DNA from: a virus
Length of the DNA stretch: 39,735 bases
Direction: 5' to 3' (one strand)
IMG/VR virus record: IMGVR_UViG_3300021594_000242
Location: 1-39,735 of that record
How positions within the stretch are numbered: the first letter of the stretch is position 1; every line of letters starts with the position of its first letter. Shown here one piece after another: positions 27,429-34,219 of this stretch. A model generated the notes under the pieces. The model saw only the letters and a program-made list of their open reading frames with translations. It was not told the DNA's origin and did not search any database. Position numbers and translations under genes: made by a program.

Positions 27429-28070
27429 ATGGATGCAGAAATTATTGATGATTTACTTTCTGAAAAAGAAATTTCAATATTTAATAATATAACAAAAGAT
27501 CTTGAAGCACCAAAAGACGAATATGGAAATTTTATATTTGATGATCAAGATTCATATATTTCTGTTTCAAAATATCTTGGAAGAATACAATTTAATATCA
27601 ATAATATTGGAGATTTATTTCCTGTTAAAAACTTAGAACTTGCGGACAAATTACTGACTATAAGATTGACAAAACTTGCAAACTCTATCTCTGGTCTTGA
27701 TCTGACGCTCTCTTCTATCACATATGTAGAATATAGTTCTAGGTATGGAACACCAAGTCTGCCTCCGCATTATGATGGGGACAATAACGACTTAATAATT
27801 AACTATCAATTTGACTCAAACACAAGATGGGATCTTGGTGTAAATTTTGAAACTTATGAAATTAAAAACAATTCTGCCTTAGTTTTTAATCCAAATAAAA
27901 CTGCACACTGGCGACCTAACAAAATATTTAATGATGGAGATTTTGTAAAAATGATTTTTTTTAGATTTGCAAAAAAAGAAAATCCTACTGACTATTCTGA
28001 TTTACAAAAATTCTGGCCAAACGATGAAGTTTTTAAAAATATTTGTGAATTTAGAAATAGTCTTTCATAA
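27429..28070 (+). CDS. 2-oxoglutarate/Fe(II) dioxygenase
   Basis: A 213-residue protein with His114-x-Asp116 ('LPPHYDGDNNDLIINYQ') and His160-Trp-Arg ('TAHWRPNK'), close to the oxygenase at 25221-26165 (same 'YVEYS..YG.P.LPPH' and 'FVKMIFFRF') but without its C-terminal extension. The single-gene + strand unit between - strand genes suggests it was inserted separately or inverted. It starts at ATG 27429 because the promoter ends 6 nt upstream. Confidence 0.8.
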   Translation: MDAEIIDDLLSEKEISIFNNITKDLEAPKDEYGNFIFDDQDSYISVSKYLGRIQFNINNIGDLFPVKNLELADKLLTIRLTKLANSISGLDLTLSSITYVEYSSRYGTPSLPPHYDGDNNDLIINYQFDSNTRWDLGVNFETYEIKNNSALVFNPNKTAHWRPNKIFNDGDFVKMIFFRFAKKENPTDYSDLQKFWPNDEVFKNICEFRNSLS

Positions 28071-28074
28071 AAAC

Positions 28075-28164
28075 TTAGTTTTGATCAACTCCCCAAGTCA
28101 TAACTAGGTAACAAACTATGTATCCAGCAACAAATGCTGGAATTAAGAAAAATAAACTAATCAT
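28075..28164 (-). CDS. tiny single-span membrane peptide
   Basis: A 29-residue peptide ('MISLFFLIPAFVAGYIVCYLVMTWGVDQN') that is almost entirely one membrane span. It lies 2 bp after the next membrane protein gene and ends tail-to-tail with the oxygenase at 28070. Small membrane peptides of phages often affect host membrane proteins. Confidence 0.5.
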   Translation of the reverse strand: MISLFFLIPAFVAGYIVCYLVMTWGVDQN

Positions 28165-28166
28165 AA

Positions 28167-28418
28167 TTAATGCATTAACCTTTCTGTTTTATCTTTTTCT
28201 TTCCAATGAATAAAAGACTTAACTCCCACTACCCCATACAGGATAGCACCAAGTATAAACCCATATTGCTTTGTAATTAGGGCATATGCAGTCCACATAA
28301 ATTCATTAAATATGAACCAAAGCCAACCAAATCTTTTTTTTCTGCCAATTACAAACATGGCAGCAGCACCACTTAAAACAAGCACCCATGATGCGTAGTT
28401 ATTGACCCATTGCTCCAT
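28167..28418 (-). CDS. small three-span membrane protein, PnuC-like shape
   Basis: An 83-residue protein with three hydrophobic segments (about 10-24, 29-48, 51-68) and the order 'RKKRFGWLWFIFNEFMWTAYALITKQYGFILGAILYG', resembling one repeat of the nicotinamide-riboside transporter PnuC or a SWEET-like half-transporter. A partial transporter could oligomerise. PnuC would fit the nucleotidyltransferase fusion, but similarity is limited. The promoter ends 6 nt before the ATG. Confidence 0.5.
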   Translation of the reverse strand: MEQWVNNYASWVLVLSGAAAMFVIGRKKRFGWLWFIFNEFMWTAYALITKQYGFILGAILYGVVGVKSFIHWKEKDKTERLMH

Positions 28419-28424
28419 ATTTCA

Positions 28425-28453
28425 AGTATACCTTACTGTGATTGGTTTGTCAA
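28425..28453 (-). promoter_or_regulatory. perfect promoter for a leaderless mRNA
   Basis: - strand TTGACA (28448-28453), 17-bp spacer, TATACT (28425-28430), then six bases to the ATG at 28418. The -35 overlaps the stop codon of the gene before. Confidence 0.85.
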
Positions 28454-28680
28454 ACATCTCTACCCTTGGTTTTGAACCAAGAGCCGATAGTACCATTTAA
28501 AACTTTGTTTCTTAAAACTTCCGCAAATGTGCCATGAGGTATTTCAGAGCCAAGGTATTCTTGTCCTGTTTCAAGGTCTATTAGTTTCCATTTAGCAGGA
28601 GCCTTGGTGTGTATAATTAAATCAATAGGCTTATCGTATGAATCAACTTGCGATCCATCTTTCAGTATTCTTTTATTCAT
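28450..28680 (-). CDS. hypothetical protein
   Basis: A 76-residue beta-rich soluble protein ('DLIIHTKAPAKWKLIDLETGQEYLGSEIPHGTFAEVL...GTIGSWFKTKGRD'). The 'KWKLIDLETGQEYLG' pattern looks like an SH3-like or OB strand pair. AAGGAAG precedes the ATG. No family recognised. Confidence 0.6.
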   Translation of the reverse strand: MNKRILKDGSQVDSYDKPIDLIIHTKAPAKWKLIDLETGQEYLGSEIPHGTFAEVLRNKVLNGTIGSWFKTKGRDV

Positions 28681-28692
28681 TTTCTTCCTTTG

Positions 28693-28818
28693 TTAGGATA
28701 CAAATTCTACGGAAAGATGATCGGCGCAGACATCGCCCACAATGTATTCGGCGTTTTTTAGCACAACATCGTAATACTGTGCTTCTTTATCGCAAAAATG
28801 GCACTTTGATTTTTCCAT
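28693..28818 (-). CDS. tiny zinc-binding protein
   Basis: A 41-residue protein ('MEKSKCHFCDKEAQYYDVVLKNAEYIVGDVCADHLSVEFVS') with Cys-x2-Cys and a later Cys-x2-His, a likely zinc-ribbon site. TATAAT (28825-28830) lies exactly 6 nt before the ATG. It is read together with the gene at 28450 after a 12-bp gap. Confidence 0.6.
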   Translation of the reverse strand: MEKSKCHFCDKEAQYYDVVLKNAEYIVGDVCADHLSVEFVS

Positions 28819-28824
28819 ATCTAG

Positions 28825-28833
28825 ATTATATCA
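28825..28833 (-). promoter_or_regulatory. leaderless-type extended -10 promoter
   Basis: - strand TGaTATAAT (-10 at 28825-28830), then six bases to the ATG at 28818. Confidence 0.7.
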
Positions 28834-28851
28834 TGCTTTAGGTTTTAAAAA

Positions 28852-29370
28852 TTATTTATTTACTACAAAATTACTGTCCAATACTTTTTCATGTGTTGGC
28901 CAATAATATTTGCATGGCAACTTACGCTCAGGACAGCAGGGGGAGTTAAAAAAACTACTAACATATGGCTGAAACCTTGCATAATAGAGAGGATCTTTGT
29001 TAAACAAACTAACTCTGTGCGTAGTAGTAACTCTAGAAAGTTTCTCATCGTCAAACCAAAATGCTGGAGCATCGCTACCCCAATCATCCCAAGACTGGTC
29101 TTTGAGTCTGTTAAGGTTTGCCTCGTTGTTCTCTGTCTTGATACCACGAGACTTGGCTTCTACAATCATAGCCTGGACATACGCCCATAGACCACGCTCA
29201 AAGCCACGCCACATCAATACTGCTGGATGATTACGCCATCCACCTGTGGGTGATTTGCCAGACAAGACATTAAGAATCTGGTAGCACTCTAGGATTTGCT
29301 TGTTAAGGCGCTTTGAGTCTAGTATTTGGGCAGACTGGGTAAAGTCTTGAGATGGTAGAAATGTTTGCAT
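28852..29370 (-). CDS. pyrimidine-dimer DNA glycosylase-like protein
   Basis: A 172-residue protein opening 'MQTFLPSQDFTQSAQILDSKRLNKQILECYQIL' and 'GGWRNHPAVLMWRGFERGL', the signature of the Pyr_excise family (relatives of T4 endonuclease V). It would remove UV photoproducts in DNA, useful for a phage of sunlit water. The C-terminal part with 'FNSPCCPERKLPCKYYWP' adds a Cys-rich end. The promoter ends 6 nt before the ATG. The family name is from motif memory. Confidence 0.78.
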   Translation of the reverse strand: MQTFLPSQDFTQSAQILDSKRLNKQILECYQILNVLSGKSPTGGWRNHPAVLMWRGFERGLWAYVQAMIVEAKSRGIKTENNEANLNRLKDQSWDDWGSDAPAFWFDDEKLSRVTTTHRVSLFNKDPLYYARFQPYVSSFFNSPCCPERKLPCKYYWPTHEKVLDSNFVVNK

Positions 29371-29376
29371 ACTACT

Positions 29377-29405
29377 AGTATGACAGGTTTGTGACTATAT
29401 GTCAA
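29377..29405 (-). promoter_or_regulatory. consensus promoter for a leaderless mRNA
   Basis: - strand TTGACA (29400-29405), 17-bp spacer, CATACT (29377-29382), six bases to the ATG at 29370. The -35 overlaps the stop codon of the small gene before. Confidence 0.8.
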
Positions 29406-29497
29406 GCAAATATGGCTGCAATTATAGTTACGGCAATAAATATTCCAAATAGGACTGTTAAAGCCCTTATGCTTTGTTTTATTTTTTGTTCATTCAT
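29402..29497 (-). CDS. tiny single-span membrane protein
   Basis: A 31-residue protein ('MNEQKIKQSIRALTVLFGIFIAVTIIAAIFA'): a basic amphipathic start and one membrane span to the end. TATAAT (29504-29509) is exactly 6 nt before the ATG. It is divergent from the oxygenase at 29530 with the two -10 boxes only 8 bp apart. Confidence 0.6.
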   Translation of the reverse strand: MNEQKIKQSIRALTVLFGIFIAVTIIAAIFA

Positions 29498-29503
29498 ATA
29501 TTA

Positions 29504-29523
29504 ATTATACCCTATGATACAAT
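29504..29523. promoter_or_regulatory. back-to-back divergent leaderless promoters
   Basis: - strand TATAAT (29504-29509) serves ATG 29497; + strand TGaTACAAT (-10 at 29518-29523) serves ATG 29530; each -10 is six bases from its start codon. The two polymerases would compete for overlapping DNA. Confidence 0.65.
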
Positions 29524-29529
29524 AGATAA

Positions 29530-30156
29530 ATGACAGTATTTCAAGATCCAGTAGAAAAAGTAAAAATCATTGAAAATTTTATAAACACGGAAGAATCAAA
29601 TAAAATAATTAATTATATGAATCGTAATATTGTCAATGCCGAACCATGGATGAGCGACGGATCAAGTCCAAACTTTGTTTATCTTGAAAATAGATTTTAT
29701 AAAAGAAGGTTTGGACAAGATGATGAAATGAGATCATATAAACCAGAGAAAGCCATAACAAGGCTTGAGGATATAGAGAACTTGGTTAAAGATATAGTCG
29801 AAAAGGCAAAATTAAAAATACAAGAACTATACAATGAAGAAACACAATACCTGACATCACTATGGCTTACAAAGCATTTAAAAGGTGATTGGATCAACAT
29901 TCATTCTGATGTAGGCAGTGGATATCAGCAGCATTTTGCTTATAGTTGTATTTTATATCTTAATACAGTAATTGATGGAGGAGACTTATATTTTCCAACT
30001 TTTAATTTTTCTGTTAAACCAATTGTAGGCAACTTAGTTATTTTCCCATCGCAGAATGTAGATATGGTTCATCAAGTAAACGCTACACAGGAAGAAAGGT
30101 ATACTATTCCTATGTGGTTTACCAAAGACTCAACAAGAGAAGTTTTTTTTAAATAG
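29530..30156 (+). CDS. 2-oxoglutarate/Fe(II) dioxygenase
   Basis: A 208-residue protein with His125-x-Asp127 ('INIHSDVGSGYQQHFAYSCILYLN'), 'GGDLYFPTFNFSVKPIVGNLVIFPS', His181 ('MVHQV') and Arg190. It resembles the prolyl 4-hydroxylase-like group. The start is set by the promoter 6 nt upstream. It is followed by the GIY-YIG gene after a 27-bp gap with its own promoter. Confidence 0.82.
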   Translation: MTVFQDPVEKVKIIENFINTEESNKIINYMNRNIVNAEPWMSDGSSPNFVYLENRFYKRRFGQDDEMRSYKPEKAITRLEDIENLVKDIVEKAKLKIQELYNEETQYLTSLWLTKHLKGDWINIHSDVGSGYQQHFAYSCILYLNTVIDGGDLYFPTFNFSVKPIVGNLVIFPSQNVDMVHQVNATQEERYTIPMWFTKDSTREVFFK

Positions 30157-30171
30157 AAGATTTTGGCGGGG

Positions 30172-30177
30172 TATAAT
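30172..30177 (+). promoter_or_regulatory. leaderless-type -10 box for the GIY-YIG gene
   Basis: TATAAT, then six bases (AAAGAC) and ATG 30184. No -35 or ribosome site is clear. Confidence 0.65.
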
Positions 30178-30183
30178 AAAGAC

Positions 30184-30495
30184 ATGACCCTACTCTACAT
30201 ACTCTATAGTCCCATACATAAGGCCGTTAAGGTGGGTATATCAGATGTTTCAGGTAGAAGGTTTGCAAGCCATAGGACCAAGGGCTGGATATTAATTAAG
30301 TATTGGGCCTTTTCTCGGCGGGATCAAGCAAGAGCCGTAGAAACCTTAGTACTAAACACACTAAGAGATAGGTATGGACATTTCTTGGATAAAGACGATA
30401 TGCCACAAGGTGGTTATACAGAAACATTTGATGCTAGTAAGATAACTAGACGAGGTTTGATAAGGATAGTCAACAATGCTATTAAAAGTCAGTAA
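30184..30495 (+). CDS. GIY-YIG-like nuclease (T5orf172/Mug113 type)
   Basis: ATG 30184 is chosen because of the promoter 6 nt upstream; an in-frame ATG at 30163 lies before the -10 box. The 103-residue product opens 'LLYILYSPIHKAVKVGISDVSGRRFASHRTKGW', matching the GIY...(K/V)GIS...R...H pattern of T5orf172/Mug113 GIY-YIG domains. Such domains nick DNA. The catalytic Glu is probably in 'RAVETLVLNTLRDRY'. It could be a free-standing homing-type nuclease or a repair enzyme. Confidence 0.65.
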   Translation: MTLLYILYSPIHKAVKVGISDVSGRRFASHRTKGWILIKYWAFSRRDQARAVETLVLNTLRDRYGHFLDKDDMPQGGYTETFDASKITRRGLIRIVNNAIKSQ

Positions 30496-31063
30496 ACCCT
30501 GCTCTATTTAATATGTCCCAATATTGTTTAGCATACACGAATGCAGAATATACAATACGATCCTTACCTGTGACCTGTTTTACAGCATGACTATATTCTT
30601 CACTTGCTGGAAACACTATTAATGTTCCCTTTTTAGGTGCAAACTCAATAGGTTTGTGTTCAAATATTAACTCTCCACCTGTGTATCCATCATTTAAATA
30701 TAGCACAACACCAAGGGTAATCCATCTAGATTCGTAATCACATTCTGGGTGGTTTTCGTAGTGATACCCCAAAGCCAATGGAGATGAATCCGTAGGGCTA
30801 TACTTTTGCAACATAGATATCTTTCTTAGTTTTTGATCTTTATTGTTGGTTACAATAGAAACCTTGTCCTCAACGAGTTTTTTAAATTTATTGATCGCCT
30901 CTTCTGACTCAAATATAGAAAATGATATCTTTTCATGATGATCTTGTCTTCTGAGAGTCCAAGATCCGACATTAGCAAGAACCTCTTCTATGTCAGGATC
31001 TGATATAAAATTTTCTATGTAAAAGATATTTTCTTCTAGGTAGACTTTGTTGAAATTTTCCAT
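30482..31063 (-). CDS. 2-oxoglutarate/Fe(II) dioxygenase with HxE motif
   Basis: A 193-residue protein with His101-Tyr-Glu103 ('GYHYENHPECD') in place of His-x-Asp, 'GVVLYLNDGYTGGELIF', 'APKKGTLIVFPAS', His159 ('YSHAV') and Arg169. Like the gene at 22604 it uses Glu as an iron ligand, or is an altered enzyme. TATAAT lies 9 nt before the ATG, so the leader is at most a few bases. It converges with the GIY-YIG gene, overlapping 14 bp. Confidence 0.8.
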   Translation of the reverse strand: MENFNKVYLEENIFYIENFISDPDIEEVLANVGSWTLRRQDHHEKISFSIFESEEAINKFKKLVEDKVSIVTNNKDQKLRKISMLQKYSPTDSSPLALGYHYENHPECDYESRWITLGVVLYLNDGYTGGELIFEHKPIEFAPKKGTLIVFPASEEYSHAVKQVTGKDRIVYSAFVYAKQYWDILNRAGFTDF

Positions 31064-31104
31064 GTTGATTTAATTATACCATCATTTGGTCTGTATGGTA
31101 GACT

Positions 31105-31443
31105 ATGATTATGAAACGAAATAAACACCCCAACCAGCAATATAGCAAAGATGTTAGAACATGTTCTGGAAGTGCTAATGTTGGTGATGATGGTCAGGTA
31201 GTTCAGGTTGGTGGTGGTGGGCACACAGGACAATGGGGTAAAATAGGATTTTGTCCATGTGGTAAATATGTTGCACATCAATCAAATAAGCCTTGTAATG
31301 TTATTGAGACTGCTAACGACAAGCAGTATTTGCCTAGGCCAGAAGATTGCACATGCAAAACAGAGCCATGCCCTTGCGGTCATTTTGTATCACATGGAGT
31401 TTTTGAGGCTTGTACTGCCCTTGTATCTGGGAGCAACAATTAA
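31105..31443 (+). CDS. Cys-rich protein with two CPCG repeats
   Basis: A 112-residue protein (ATG 31105 or 31111). Two similar halves, 'GFCPCGKYVAHQSNKPCNVI' and 'PCPCGHFVSHGVFEACTAL', share a C-P-C-G-x-x-V-x-H-x5-C pattern that could bind zinc or an Fe-S centre; a glycine-rich stretch ('VGDDGQVVQVGGGGHTGQWG') precedes them. No known family. Its 3' end overlaps the cupin gene on the other strand by 54 bp. Confidence 0.55.
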   Translation: MIMKRNKHPNQQYSKDVRTCSGSANVGDDGQVVQVGGGGHTGQWGKIGFCPCGKYVAHQSNKPCNVIETANDKQYLPRPEDCTCKTEPCPCGHFVSHGVFEACTALVSGSNN

Positions 31444-31944
31444 AGCACCAAATCTTGGTCCTTCACCTTTTACTGCGTGAGTTATTTTTTTAGATACATA
31501 TAGAAGATCGCCTGGATTTAGTGTTACTTCTATTTCTCCTCCAAGTGTCCAAAAAGAATTGCCTAAAATTTGAATATATGCAGTATCGAATACATCTTTG
31601 TGAGCCTGCATGCCCTGATAATCTAAAGATAAAACAGGACCATCTAGATGCCATAAGCCAGAGCAGTTACAAAATCCTGAATACCAATCGTCGTTAAACG
31701 AACAATTTTCAAAAAACTCTGAGTTGGAGTCTTTATTTATATTTTCACAAAAAGTTTTGAGGTCTGGTATTTCTTTAAATATTTTACGGTTTTTAATCTT
31801 AAACCACAGAACGCCAGGGCTATGCTGAGATTTGTCAGAATTTTTATACAAAAGAGTAAGTGCTGTCTCCCAATCTGTATTTATCTTAAAATAGTTTTTT
31901 ACAAGTTTGTACGGAGATTCATTGAAAATTTCTAGTGTTGTCAT
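31390..31944 (-). CDS. JmjC/cupin-type Fe(II) oxygenase-like protein
   Basis: A 184-residue protein whose second half matches the ROXA/cupin-4 pattern: 'AHKDVFDTAYIQILGNSFWTL' (His115-x-Asp117) then 'LNPGDLLYVSKKITHAVKG' (His156). It is a cousin of the 2OG oxygenases with a JmjC-like fold; relatives hydroxylate ribosomal proteins. The first half is unrelated helical sequence. It is likely cotranscribed with the small genes upstream at 31919-32209. Confidence 0.7.
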   Translation of the reverse strand: MTTLEIFNESPYKLVKNYFKINTDWETALTLLYKNSDKSQHSPGVLWFKIKNRKIFKEIPDLKTFCENINKDSNSEFFENCSFNDDWYSGFCNCSGLWHLDGPVLSLDYQGMQAHKDVFDTAYIQILGNSFWTLGGEIEVTLNPGDLLYVSKKITHAVKGEGPRFGALIVAPRYKGSTSLKNSM

Positions 31945-32065
31945 AATCTTTTTTCAACTCCTCAAGTATTTGTTTTGCCAAGATATGTGACTCTTTTTCT
32001 TTGTGCTTGGTCTTAAGATAGGGAGATATGATCTTGGCTATCCTGTCTAGCATTTCTTGATCCAT
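31919..32065 (-). CDS. small helical hypothetical protein
   Basis: A 48-residue charged helical protein ('MDQEMLDRIAKIISPYLKTKHKEKESHILAKQILEELKKDYD...'). It overlaps the cupin gene by 26 bp. TATAAT is 10 nt before the ATG, so its leader would be only a few bases. No known family; a toxin/antitoxin or protein-binding role cannot be judged. Confidence 0.55.
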   Translation of the reverse strand: MDQEMLDRIAKIISPYLKTKHKEKESHILAKQILEELKKDYDNTRNFQ

Positions 32066-32089
32066 ATACAAAAATATTATAGCACTGTA

Positions 32090-32209
32090 TTATTCTTCAA
32101 AAGAGGACTGTTGCTCGAACAGTTTGTCTTCGCAGTTCGGGCATAAAGTCTTGGTATCGTAATCTTTTTCAAATACGACTCCGCACTTGTAGCATAGTAT
32201 TCTAATCAT
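32090..32209 (-). CDS. small zinc-ribbon protein
   Basis: A 39-residue protein ('MIRILCYKCGVVFEKDYDTKTLCPNCEDKLFEQQSSFEE') with two CxxC pairs forming a zinc ribbon. Such ribbons bind nucleic acid or RNA polymerase. It is the first gene left of the candidate origin. A TACAAT box is 9 nt before the ATG. Confidence 0.65.
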   Translation of the reverse strand: MIRILCYKCGVVFEKDYDTKTLCPNCEDKLFEQQSSFEE

Positions 32210-32230
32210 AATATAACCATTGTATCATAG

Positions 32231-32251
32231 TTATCCACAGGTTTATCCACA
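32231..32251 (+). repeat. DnaA-box doublet 1
   Basis: Two perfect TTATCCACA boxes at 32231 and 32243, 12 bp apart. Same spacing as the doublets at 32889 and 37942. Confidence 0.75.
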
Positions 32252-32350
32252 GGTTTAAATTTCGGCGGTATGTAAAGTTCGGCGGAAAATAGAATAACAA
32301 ACCTTCATATGCTCTATAAGAGCACTATCGGTTAGTATCGTCTATAGTGC

Positions 32351-32794
32351 CTATATCAGGGATAGGGGTTTGTTAAGGTCTAGGAGATGGCAGTTATCTA
32401 TGGCCACCTCTATAAACCTTTCATTTCTGGTATAGATGGTGTCCTTTATTACTATAGGGCATTTGGCCAATACACTGCCTTTTACCCAATAGGCATGAGT
32501 TCTCTCATGGTTTAGAATAAAGAATACGGTTTGGTCGGAATCTTTGACAAATTTAAGTTTACGGCCAGGAAAGTGTAAGGTTTTATATTGGAACATAGGG
32601 CCTTTCCAGTTATGCTTAACCTCAACTTCAAGTTCATAGTCTTTGTTGGTTTGAAGATGTTTGGCCAATAGGTCTATCCCGTAGTCATCTGAATTGATCC
32701 CCGCCGAAAATCCATTAGCCTCTAGATAATCTATTACAAGTATCTTGGCATCATCGTTATCGGCGTATAGTTTAGGACTGAATGGTTTGTTCAT
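32351..32794 (-). CDS. PD-(D/E)XK restriction-nuclease-like protein
   Basis: A 147-residue protein with 'DDYGIDLLAK' (Asp41) and 'YELEVEVKHNW' (Glu58-x-Lys60), the active-site layout of PD-(D/E)XK nucleases; surrounding strands fit the fold. It may cut host DNA or act in phage DNA metabolism. It is isolated between DnaA boxes on both sides. The family is not further identified. Confidence 0.6.
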   Translation of the reverse strand: MNKPFSPKLYADNDDAKILVIDYLEANGFSAGINSDDYGIDLLAKHLQTNKDYELEVEVKHNWKGPMFQYKTLHFPGRKLKFVKDSDQTVFFILNHERTHAYWVKGSVLAKCPIVIKDTIYTRNERFIEVAIDNCHLLDLNKPLSLI

Positions 32795-32833
32795 CTATCA
32801 ATTATATCTGGTTTGGATGGTTTGTCAAGTATG

Positions 32834-32909
32834 TTATCCACAGGTTACTATACCATTAGTGCATAGATACAGTATCCCATTAGTGCAGTTATCCACAGGT
32901 TTATCCACA
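32834..32909 (+). repeat. DnaA boxes, single and doublet 2
   Basis: Perfect TTATCCACA at 32834-32842, then a doublet at 32889-32897 and 32901-32909 (12-bp spacing), all on the + strand in non-coding DNA. Confidence 0.8.
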
Positions 32910-33663
32910 GAAAAATGTTACTGATGATATTATTAGATAGGGTTAAAGTGGAGGATTGTGGAGGATAGTGGAGTAGGGAGCCCTTTACCACAAGGCGTTC
33001 GTAATGTCAAATCGAAAAACCTCCATATCCAAAAACCTTCAAACCTTTGTACCACATATGCCCGATATTGTCAAACCATCATATCCAGATATAAGGTTTG
33101 GGCATTATACATGCAAAATAGTGGTTTGTCAAGTGTCTTATATGCATGAAATTGCCCATAAAAATGTAGCCAAAATAGGGGAAAATTTGCCAGAATCGTA
33201 ATGTTTTTTAACAAAACTTTATAAAATATATAGGAAACCAGGAGAAATGGTTTGTTATTCTATAGGGGGTAGGATTGCTACTCTTTATCCCCCGCTTTTT
33301 CGAGCGGGATCGGATAAGGTGCGGGGCTGCCCGCTTGATCGGCGTTTTTGGCGGGGGATCTAAAGAAAGGAAAGAAACCCTTAAGAGTAACAATAGAATA
33401 CAACATACCTGTTATAGTATTCATGTCTTCAGTGAATTGATCGTAATCTCTTTTAGAGTCATGCCTATGAGATCTCTGGCTATAAAGGTTTGCAAAGTGT
33501 CTTGGCATATATAAATTATACACCTTGTTTGACAAACCTGGATATCTGTGATACAAGGTTTGGTGATATAAAGGTTTGGATCGTAATGTTCAGCAGGGGG
33601 AAAGTTTTAGGGGTTCGTAATGTCTTTTCGTAATAAGGTTTGATGGTTTGACAAACAGATAAA
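32910..33663. other. candidate replication origin: non-coding, repeat-bearing region
   Basis: About 750 bp without a credible gene, flanked by DnaA boxes. TCGTAATGT occurs four times (32999, 33196, 33581, 33615); AAGGTTTG occurs five times on + (33093, 33485, 33555, 33571, 33635) and once on - (33040), with a further - copy at 32298. A GC-rich hairpin, CCCGCT-ttttcg-AGCGGG (33291-33308), and a longer GC island to about 33360 break the AT-rich sequence. This is the pattern of a replication origin with iterons; no initiator gene is seen, and host DnaA would bind the boxes. Confidence 0.6.
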
Positions 33664-33681
33664 AGTATGGCACGGGCGGTT

Positions 33682-33945
33682 TTACGCCTCTTCCTCCAGA
33701 AGATCGGTGATGTCTTCAAACCCTATATCCTCAATGCCTAGTCCCTCTAGCAATAAGAACCAGGACTCGTTGATATACTGCTCTAGTGTAGGAGTACTAT
33801 TAATTATCCCCTCGGCAAATGCAAAAGCAAGCGGCAGCCCCAAGTCATTGTACTCAAAGAAATCTGATAACTCATCATCTGTTTTATAGTTTAACCAGAG
33901 TTGTCCCAATATAAGGGCCTTGTTCTCAAAAGTTGTTTCTGGCAT
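33682..33945 (-). CDS. acidic hypothetical protein
   Basis: An 87-residue, helical, strongly acidic protein ('LGLPLAFAFAEGI...NESWFLLLEGLGIEDIGFEDITDLLEEE'). This type is common in actinophages without known function. It overlaps the next gene upstream by 20 bp. No membrane span. Confidence 0.65.
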   Translation of the reverse strand: MPETTFENKALILGQLWLNYKTDDELSDFFEYNDLGLPLAFAFAEGIINSTPTLEQYINESWFLLLEGLGIEDIGFEDITDLLEEEA

Positions 33946-34132
33946 AGTTGGTGCCCTCCTTGGTTTCCTTGGCTGCTTCTGCTATTACCTGTAAACGATT
34001 ATACACTACATAAGGCTGTGACTGTGCTAAGTATTGTCCCACTAGTTCTAAATCTACTCTGAGGTCAGAAATCTCATTGCCAAGTTTGTTAGCAATTTTT
34101 TCCTCCGCTGTTAGTATTCGTCTGATACGCAT
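33926..34132 (-). CDS. hypothetical helical protein
   Basis: A 68-residue helical protein ('MRIRRILTAEEKIANKLGNEISDLRVDLELVGQYLAQSQP...'). A strong GGAGGAGG ribosome site, 3-4 nt before the ATG, and TACAAT upstream. Probably first gene of a short operon with 33682. Confidence 0.6.
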   Translation of the reverse strand: MRIRRILTAEEKIANKLGNEISDLRVDLELVGQYLAQSQPYVVYNRLQVIAEAAKETKEGTNYARNNF

Positions 34133-34219
34133 AGTCCTCCTCCATTATCATTGTACCAAAAGTTGGTGGAAAGGGCAACCCCACGCTGCCCCCTCCACCC
34201 AAGATCCAGGTGACCCAAC

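Noticed and set aside
31270-31480. Second open frame overlapping the CPCG protein
   Set aside because: It is a frame-shifted shadow with no motif or ribosome site.
32958-33514. Short open frames in the candidate origin
   Set aside because: They have no ribosome sites, no consistent composition, and overlap repeats and DnaA boxes.
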